Assembly (NCBI GenBank): GCA_019843655.1
Contig: JACDQD010000007.1
Coordinates: forward strand, 23,268,365-23,332,364
DNA from: Lethocerus indicus
Taxonomy: Eukaryota; Arthropoda; Insecta; Hemiptera; Belostomatidae
Direction: 5' to 3'
Length of the DNA stretch: 64,000 bases
Position numbers and translations under genes: made by a program
Shown: positions 55,949 to 64,000 of the stretch, one piece after another
Numbering within the stretch: the stretch's first letter is position 1
Layout of the letters: the number at the start of each line of letters is the position of its first letter
Notes under the pieces: model-generated
What the model was told of the DNA's origin: nothing
Seen by the model: the letters and a program-made list of their open reading frames with translations, nothing else
Databases searched by the model: none

Positions 55949-55954
55949 AATAAA
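55949..55954 (+). other. Candidate poly(A) signal, BAG6
   Basis: AATAAA followed by a T-rich stretch about 50 nt downstream, as expected for a cleavage element. Earlier AATAAA at the stop codon is too close to act. Confidence 0.5.
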
Positions 55955-55975
55955 AAGAATGAAACCATTCTTGTT

Positions 55976-58900
55976 CCATCGCAGAAAGCATTAGGGTTGT
56001 ATGTTTTTTTATTTAATTTTTGACAATTTTCCCTTTTTGTTTAAGCTTGTAATTGAAAGACTTATGTTTGTTTGAAGTGCCAATTAACACTCTTCAGCCA
56101 CAAGATTGCTTTTACATATTATAATTATTACTATTATTATCGTTATTATTATATACTGTATAGCGGCAGGATTTTTTAAAATAAAGTGTCGTATATATGT
56201 ATTTAGAAAACACTGTTTATACACTATTTTATGGCATATTTTGTAAACAGTTTCAATGCACCGTTTTACTTTTCAATCATCCTGAATGTTGAAATGAAAT
56301 TATTATTCAGTCCATTTAATTATAACTTGAAGCAACAAAAAGATCTTTTTTAATAATCAATATTTATGCCGAACCTTTATTGATTGTCCATTCCAAAACA
56401 AGAAGAAAAAATAATGAGGTAGTTGGTTGAGAAAAAGCACTAGATAATAATGTTATTAATAAGTTGTGAATATATTTTTGATTATTTTTCAAAACTTGTT
56501 GGACTGTTATTTTTATGTTTTAAGACCAATACAGTTTTATATGTATAATTTAGGCTTAATAATTTCAAATATAAGTTCAAAAATCCATTATCTTTTTTTT
56601 CCACCATTCCCAATATTTTCATTTATTGCATTGAAACAAAACTGATTAACTATAACCTATTTATAAATATTAATTATTATTATTATAAATTAAAGGTAGT
56701 TTTAATATTAGACAAATTCCTTCAAAATTAGTTGATATCAAAAACAATTTTTGAAATTTTTCATATTTAATGTTAGATGAGAAGGCTATTACAAGTTTAA
56801 AAATCATATAAATATTCTTTTATTAGCACGTGACTACAATTTATGTTTAGTAAATAACTATGAAAGTACAAATTTAGTCCTTTATAGATACTATTTTTTA
56901 ATAGTCAGATGAGGGCTTTACTTCTTAAAGTTAGAGTGTACCTCTAGTTATGTAAATCTAATATATATTAAAAAATCTATATCAATATAAAACTTAATGA
57001 AAACATTACTCTCATTACATGAGAAAAATACAGTGCAATAAACATTTGATTATATTTTTTTCCACGTGATATTGAGAAGAGCTTCTCCATGTATCAAAAG
57101 AAAAAATTTTTTATATTACAAATCAATGTTAATATGAAGACATTTTAAACCTAACTTACCTTGCATTACTACCTTGTCAATTTGTAAAGAAGTGGCATAC
57201 AATAATAGTGACCAGAAACTTTCTGTAAATATTATTCCTCTTTTTCAGAATGCTAATAAATTTAAAATGATAAAGTGTCTTTTACCTTATTTGTTGAGCT
57301 TCAATAGTGAATTCGAAATTCACTTTTAAACCTATAATATATTGAGAAACACAGTCAAATCATATCTTTTCAGTTTATCAAAGTGATCTGTTCTGCTTAT
57401 TCTTAAAAATTGCAATTGAGTGACGAACGTTTCCCGAATCCTCTTGTCTTTGAAATAGGGGGGTTTCCTGTATTAGAGAGCACAGCCTATTATAAAAGCC
57501 AAAGGAACGCGGTTTTATTCTGGAGATGATTTTACAACACCGCTCGCTTTACACTTTTCCTTCCTTTTTTTTACAAGTAAGTACTATCAAACATTTTTTA
57601 CAAGAGGGACATTTTCAAAAAATAATCTACTTAGTACTGTAATAGTAAACGAGTTTCCCGAAAAACAAGTTTAAAATCGGCTGCACCAATCCGATTTGCT
57701 ACGCCTAAATGTTTAGCTCTAGTTCAAAACTATGTATCTTTACCATTCTTGTAAATACATTATGTTTATATATTCGAATACTATGGAAAGACGTTAATGA
57801 GATTAAAATCCAGAAGGATTAAATTGATAAATACACTTATATAATGTTCATCCAGTCTAGTTTGAACTAGTTACTGATAGTAAACACAATCGTATAACAT
57901 TTTATTAAAAAAATGGCGTCGAGAATATCTAGAAATATTTTCGACATTTTTATTAGATGAGGCCACACATATTTGTTTTGTTTATTTTCTTGACTGTTTA
58001 TGAGATAGTTTACTCTTGACTCCTAGTTATTTCGCTTCTCTCTTTGGCTGAGTCATAAACCGTTGATTAGTTATTTTAATATCGCTAATTGTCTCTACTT
58101 TTGATTAACTTCCCAATTCACGCTGATTGAGACTCATTTTCAACCATTTCTCATAATAGTTATAGAACAGTGATTCTATGTACCATGATCATTTTCACTC
58201 CTGAATTTTGTCTTTCGTCATCTTTAGTACAACGAGGGGGACGTTACAGGGACCCCTGAAGTTCCTGCTGTTTATTTCTTAATCGCAATCGTAAAAATTC
58301 AATAAAATAACAATTCCAAATATTGGCATCGTTCATGTTTGCGCCGAAACAATTACGAATGGATCCACCAGGGTTTTTCCGGACTCATACGATTCTAGTG
58401 GCATAGAATTTCCTCCTTTTAATCTCCTTTTAAACCACTTAATTTTTACGGCGTATTTCTCATTTTTACGAATTGTCATAGTACCTAGAATAGCGTGCTA
58501 TTCTAATAAAGCATTAGTCACGCGACACAGTGAACTATGTAAGTGTAGAACAAACACGAAAAAATGTCGATTAGAAGGCGGAAAAAAGGAAAATCCGGGT
58601 TGTCCAGTAATAAAGATAAAATTGAAAAGATAGAGATATCAAGATGAAACAACTGTTTTTTATTAGATACTCCAAAAAATTTCCATGACTCATTAATACG
58701 AAGAATATCTATAAGGTTGTACACTCTTATAAAAAATTACTCACGTTCCCCCAAATTCAGTTTAATTGTAAATTCTTGCTCTTGAGCAAGAGGAATATTG
58801 TATGCCTGCAAGTATGAATAATCAGAAAATAATAATTACGCGTATGCACTCATTTTGTACATATATAACATTACAGAAGAGTCTTATGTTAAAAAAACGT

Positions 58901-61900
58901 CAATTACACCATTGCATTAAAGCCATATTCTTTTATAAATTAACAGAACGTACAATGAGAGCTATATGTTAAGAACTGATAGTAAGATGTATTATTTATT
59001 TAGCAACTGACAATCGTTTCATTGCCATTTTAGTCTAGTAAATATTATTTGTTTAGGTAAGTATATTAAAGACAATTAATTAATTAATTATTTTTTATTT
59101 TAAGTCTATGTTGTAGAATATAATTTAAAGTCCAATTTAATGAAGGTAATTTTTAATTGGTCAAGATTTAATACTTCCAATGCTAATTCTATTATATTGG
59201 ATAATTATATCCAAAGATAATTTGTCTTTGAATTGTCCATATGTCTGATACTGACTTACTAATTTTCAGACATAATCATTCTAAGAGATATCTTGGGAAC
59301 TGATTTTTTGGACTCTGTCCAAGTGTAATGAGCTATTAGAAAATGTAATTTGTTGTTGGTTTTAATTGAGTAACAGATCACAGATGTGAATGACATTCTT
59401 TTTTTTTATATCTCCTTTCACTTTATTACCCATTTTCAGCAAACTGAATCAAAATACAAGTCTAATTCATCCCAATGTTATGTAGTAACTATGTAGTGAA
59501 ACACTGCATGGATATTTTGTAATGTCTCATAATTTTTAATATTATGTCTTTTATTTATTTGCTAATCATTTAAGCATTAGTTTAATGAACATGGTTAACT
59601 CAATGTTTACTTTAAGTATAAGAAGACCATTTATTTTATGTCTCTCAGCTTATGGATATCAAGAACACCCAAATGGATATGAATAATACCTATATCAAAA
59701 ATATATTTCCATTAGATATTAGCATCAAATTAAATTTAGTTACTTTTCTGAGTTTTAGTAATGTGTTGGGTCTACCAGTAGTTCTCTTATAAATTTTCAA
59801 AATATCTGCATATATTAGTTGAATTTAAAAATATGTTCTTCTTTTCAGAATAACAGAAAGAAACTGGGAATAAGGGCCAAAAGATGGGAATCATTGATTA
59901 TATCAGGTAATAAAAACTCAGATATATTTCTTTGATAAATGAGTTTATTAATGAACATCTTATATAATCTGCTGACGGTATACTCTTTTTTTGTGTTAGC
60001 CTTATGTTGTCCTAACAGAAGAAATGAATTTCTGTATAATGTTGTGCCCGAAAGAAATATTATTAACATAGAAAAAGTAAATAATATTGTTAATGAATTG
60101 TGGTTGGGCATGTACTGCATTCAATAAATGCAATTTGATATTATGCTGATATTTACAACATAATGATAAAAACTATAGTTGTTAGTTATAATGTACTAAG
60201 GAATGGATACATATAATTCCATTATTTTAAAGTAATCTGAAGATCTAGAAGCTTAGAAGATTTTTCTTTTTAATTTTAACATTCAAACCAAACATAAATT
60301 AAACATTTAGAATTTGTTACAACAGATAACTACTTTTAATAAACAAATCTGCAGTTATTAATTTATAATTGTTGGCTACATGAGGGTGTATGTCATACAC
60401 TTACACTGACAACAAGAACTACACCTGTTCAAATTTTGTAAATCATTCTAAATGATCTGTAAATGGTTTGTAAATCATGCTTATATGCTTATTTTTTAAA
60501 TATCACTTTTCAAATATAAACAAAAGAATCAAATTTTTAGACAGAAATCTGTTATTAATGTTCCCTTTTTAATTCATTTCAATAGACAATTTCTTGACAA
60601 TCAAACTCTATAGGCACCATAGGTTTTATTACAGTTCTTAGAATTCTTAAATTTAAATGTTTGTTTATGTTTTTATCTACCTTTATCCACTTCTGTTTAT
60701 CCTCCAGTTTAATTCAGTGAGTCACTGCATTGAATCAGTTGCATCTGATGCATGATCAATGAGCATTTTGTTCAATAATTCTTTTTAATTTATGGTTTCC
60801 TATTTTTATAAAATTGTCAATGCCTATTCATAGTCAAATATGAAAATACAGATTATGACCCTCGAAATCTACTATTGATAGGTGTCAAAAAATTAAAAAT
60901 ACATACTACATATTTATGGTGGAAACTTTAGTTTTAATGCTATTTTAAATATTCAATAGTAGCAATCAACAATAATAATTCAAGCTTTGTATCTACACAG
61001 TATCTCCCGTGAACAGTACTCATAAGATGTAGTCTACTGAATTTTTTTCATGACTTATATCTGTCTCCTGTACTTTTTTGTGTATGATGAGAAATTTATA
61101 ACTAGAAAATGGGAAGGTAAAAATAACTTGTACACCCGTGAGTTTCCTAAAGAAAATTCTCATCAACATTCTCTAAAGTTGCACTGTGACTTTTGTTTTG
61201 TACATTTAAATCCCAAATTTTGGACATACTTTATTAATTGCAGGTCAATTCTTTTTTTGTTAAGTTTTTGTTTTGGGGTGGTTATTATCAATGGACTCAC
61301 ACGCACTTGATTCCGCGGCAGGGAGGAGAGAGGTCAAAAGTTCAAACGACCGGTCACTATCTGGAGACCGCTCTTATCTTGCTTGACTTTATATTATCTC
61401 TGTTCACCAACAGAGTGAACAAGACATAAAGAGAGAGAGACAGAGAGAGAGATGATCAGCAAGAGAGGGAGAAAAACAGAAAGAGCGTGTGGGGCAGCTA
61501 ATAAAACAGTTTTTCCTGTTCAATCGAATTAAGCACATGCATGTTCAGTGATTTCCTTTCAAATTTCTTGTTTATATAAGTTGTTGCATGTGGACGTTGT
61601 GAACAGACTGTGATATTTTTCAAGAAATAAAAACCCATATTTGATGTGTGTAATAGATCTAGTTTGAGTCATGTTTTATCTGAGTGATTATGCTCACCCA
61701 ATCTCAATGGTTGGGATTTAAGAAAAAATCAAACTTCGTTTCTTTAACTTTGGACTCACCTTTCTTGTTGGAGTTATGGTATGCAAATTAAATTTACGTT
61801 CATAAATATAGGTTACTATGATTGATTGTATTAAATATACGATATTGAAGTGATCATTAATAATGTTTTTAATAATTTTGAGAATAATAAAGCAACTATT

Positions 61901-63300
61901 AAAAATTTCCTAATATTTCCAGATTAAGCTTTATTACAATTAGTACATTATTGAATTAGAAGGTTGGCCTTATTTTAAAACAGATTTTAAGAATGATAAT
62001 CTATGTTCCATATAATTATTTTATATTTTTTTTTATTTGATCCCTATAAACCTTGATAATTGTTGCTATTATACAGTGACCTGTTCACAAAGTATCATAT
62101 AACCCAGGCTACTGTCAAAGAAAAAATTATCAAAAACAGTACATTCAAAAGTGTAGTTATTTTTACAATTTTAATAATTCATTTATAGTTACAAAAGGAA
62201 AATTTTGTCCACAACTGGGATTTGATTAAATGAAAGGAACTACATACCTTTAACACCTTTAAACAAAATAGAATTAATTTATATTCACAATCCATTGTTC
62301 AGTTATTTATTATCTTATTAATAAAATATAATTATTATCATGATATACTTTTTAATATACATTAACAAATTAAGGAATAGTCATTTTTTATAATATACAT
62401 TCTCAAATGAAATTACATAAAAAAGGCTATTTGAAAATATGTCAGGTCAATGTAGTTTCAATTTATATTCAGGACAAACTAAAGTGAGTATTTGTTTTGT
62501 AAATTTATAGGAAAATTATTATAGTAAACTAAGAATTTCGTTTCAATTAGCAATTCAGGGATATGTATTCAAAAGTAACCATGAAATACTGTGGAGACAA
62601 CTACAATTATTTAGAATTATGAGAAAACCAAATTCTAACATATCAATATTTTTTAAATATACTTTTATTATAGTCCTAAGGTGATTTAAAGTTGTTCTGA
62701 TTCTCGGAATATGTTCAAAGTGTAGATATAAACATTTCAAATTCTACTTAATATTTAATAAGTTGCAGAGAAACAAGATTATTAATAAATAATAAACAAA
62801 ATTAATTATTTTCCTCTTTGGGATTCTTTTCTTGTTTTTTCTTTCAAAAATTGTTTTGTTTTTCTTATATTTAATAATTGTATAAAGTATTCAACTTTTT
62901 GTGATTTATTTTTATTGTTTATGATATATGTTCATACAAATTTACTCACAACACTCTTTTAGAGAAAATTATATTCTACTTTAAACAAAACTTTAAAATT
63001 AAAACTTTAAATGAAATATATATGAATTTGGTGTCAACTTTAAAGTAGTTTCGTAGAAAGAAAACACTATATCGTTATTCATAACTAGAAAATTGTTTAA
63101 TCTTAATGTTTATTTTGAAAATTAAAAAAGGTACAAAGCACATCTTGAATTTAACATTCAATTAGCGGCAAGGCAAGGAAATGACTCTCGGGCTATCCAT
63201 TTTGGAGGCAATTTATTCCAGTTGAAAATTATAATTAAATGTGTTTTAGCGATTGGTGAAGCAGAGGTCAAGTGTTAACTACCTCGGACACTACTAGGGA
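55976..63300. other. Intergenic DNA between BAG6 and LRR gene
   Basis: No supported gene; open frames are under 95 codons without motifs. About 56.0-57.4 kb is very AT-rich and CpG-poor. 57.4-58.5 kb is locally CpG-richer. An 8-bp inverted repeat lies at 58774-58791. 61.3-61.5 kb is GC-richer with a GAGA tract, and may be regulatory for the downstream gene. Confidence 0.5.
61401..61460. promoter_or_regulatory. GAGA-rich tract and spaced inverted repeat
   Basis: TGTTCAC and GTGAACA (61401-61407, 61415-61421) form a 7-nt-spaced inverted repeat. A run of GAGAG units follows (61430-61452), similar to binding tracts of insect GAGA factor. It lies 2 kb upstream of the LRR gene. Function is inferred. 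Confidence 0.35.
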
Positions 63301-63373
63301 AGAAAGAAAGGGAGACATTCACAGTGCTAGCGTGTGTTTTTTATTCGTGTATACAGTCCAGTGCTAAACGTGT

Positions 63374-63394
63374 ATGTGTGTGTGGGTGTGTGTA
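63374..63394. repeat. Short GT-rich repeat in LRR leader
   Basis: About 20 bp of TG units just upstream of the start codon, probably inside the 5' UTR. Confidence 0.7.
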
Positions 63395-63450
63395 TTAAAT
63401 CGCATAAATAAACAGTAAGGGGAATAGGATATAAAGAAATAAAAATTATC

Positions 63451-63821
63451 ATGGCAGCCATTCACAGTAGTGGAACTATTCTGTTTTCTGTGACACAAGT
63501 TTTTATCTATCTACTGATAAATTTGTGTACTGGAGTCTGGGGCCTGGCTATTGAGTCGAGTTTGAGTTGTGCCGTAAGAAGAGAAATTTCACCGTGCACC
63601 TGTGCCAACAAGGCTACCTCACTGGGCAAATCGATCATTGTCACTTGTGAAAGGATGACAAGTTTCGAGCAAGTTGTCAACGCCACAAAGAATAAATTCG
63701 ATTACGAAGTGCAGATCAATTTGAGAATTAGCCATTCGGTATTAGAAGATTTGCCAAAACTATCGTTCAAGCAGCTTGGACTCAAAATCATGCATTTGGA
63801 TTTGGTCAAGAATGATTTACG
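63451..63821 (+). CDS. Leucine-rich-repeat protein, first coding exon (partial)
   Basis: The start ATCATGG is in good context. The exon ends at donor CG|GTGAGT in phase 2, and the next exon lies outside the window. The 123 codons show a probable signal peptide with hydrophobic core VFIYLLINLCTGVWGLA, then an N-terminal LRR cap (CAVRREISPCTCANK and IIVTCERM) and the beginning of LRR-like repeats (LRISHSVLEDLPKLSF, LGLKIMHLDL). It is expected to be secreted or membrane-anchored, acting in protein-protein contacts at the cell surface. I do not recognise a specific ortholog. Only the N-terminus is visible, so any transmembrane segment cannot be judged. Confidence 0.8.
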
Positions 63822-64000
63822 GTGAGTTATATGATAGTTAATTTCTTATTATTTTTTAATGGAATAGTTTTATTAATAAATGATATAATTTTAAATCATT
63901 TATTTTTATTACACTAGTTAAATTTTTCACTTATATAATTGAAAGATACACCGTTTGAAACAAACTACAAACACATTTCAACATGTGTTGAACATGTGTA

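Larger units (their letters stand above)
54829..55975 (+). other. BAG6 3' UTR (predicted)
   Basis: AT-rich, about 1.1 kb to the poly(A) signal. It includes two UGUANAUA-type Pumilio sites (55490-55497 and 55542-55549) and a 22-bp palindrome (55524-55545). Confidence 0.5.

Noticed and set aside
59845..60127. Hydrophobic open frames on both strands
   Set aside because: AT-rich chance frames with no motif and no splice support.

Overview
The window is animal nuclear DNA, most likely from an insect. The genes are split by GT-AG introns, introns and flanks are AT-rich, and there are many dinucleotide microsatellites. One gene is a ZAD-type zinc-finger protein, a family expanded mainly in arthropods. 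A short TTAGG array at about 10.8 kb fits the insect telomere motif. I cannot name the order or species. No prokaryotic, viral, CRISPR or operon features were seen.

Layout. (1) 1 to about 23.1 kb: no gene I can support. This block is richer in GC and CpG than the rest, with scattered simple repeats, short palindromes and GC-rich patches; it looks like a regulatory gene desert. (2) About 23.1 to 57.4 kb: a CpG-poor block holding three well-supported genes. On the minus strand are a ZAD/C2H2 zinc-finger gene (coding 29483 to 24679, 4 coding exons) and Aurora kinase A (coding 38200 to 32278, 7 exons, 583 codons plus stop). On the plus strand, head to head with Aurora, is BAG6/Scythe (coding 40480 to 54828, 21 exons, 1238 codons plus stop). 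(3) About 57.4 to 63.4 kb: intergenic, with local CpG-richer patches and a GAGA-rich tract. (4) 63451 to 63821: the first coding exon of a secreted or membrane leucine-rich-repeat protein that continues beyond the window.

The exon chains of Aurora A and BAG6 were joined by hand from splice signals. Both keep one open frame across every junction and match the known domain order of their families, so these calls are strong. The zinc-finger gene is equally clear at its 5' and 3' ends, but its proline-rich middle has two frame breaks. Both fall in near-identical tandem repeats (a 25-bp-spaced direct repeat and a G6/G5 tract), so assembly or sequencing indels are a good alternative to a truly broken gene.

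The three central genes have cell-cycle, proteostasis and transcription roles. Their clustering and low CpG fit broadly expressed, germline-methylated genes. Aurora A and BAG6 start within roughly 1 kb of each other and may share a bidirectional promoter. I found no clearly new biological system. The items most worth checking are the frame breaks in the zinc-finger gene, the sharp composition boundary near 23.1 kb, the long N-terminus of Aurora A, and the repeat-expanded BAG6 linker exons.
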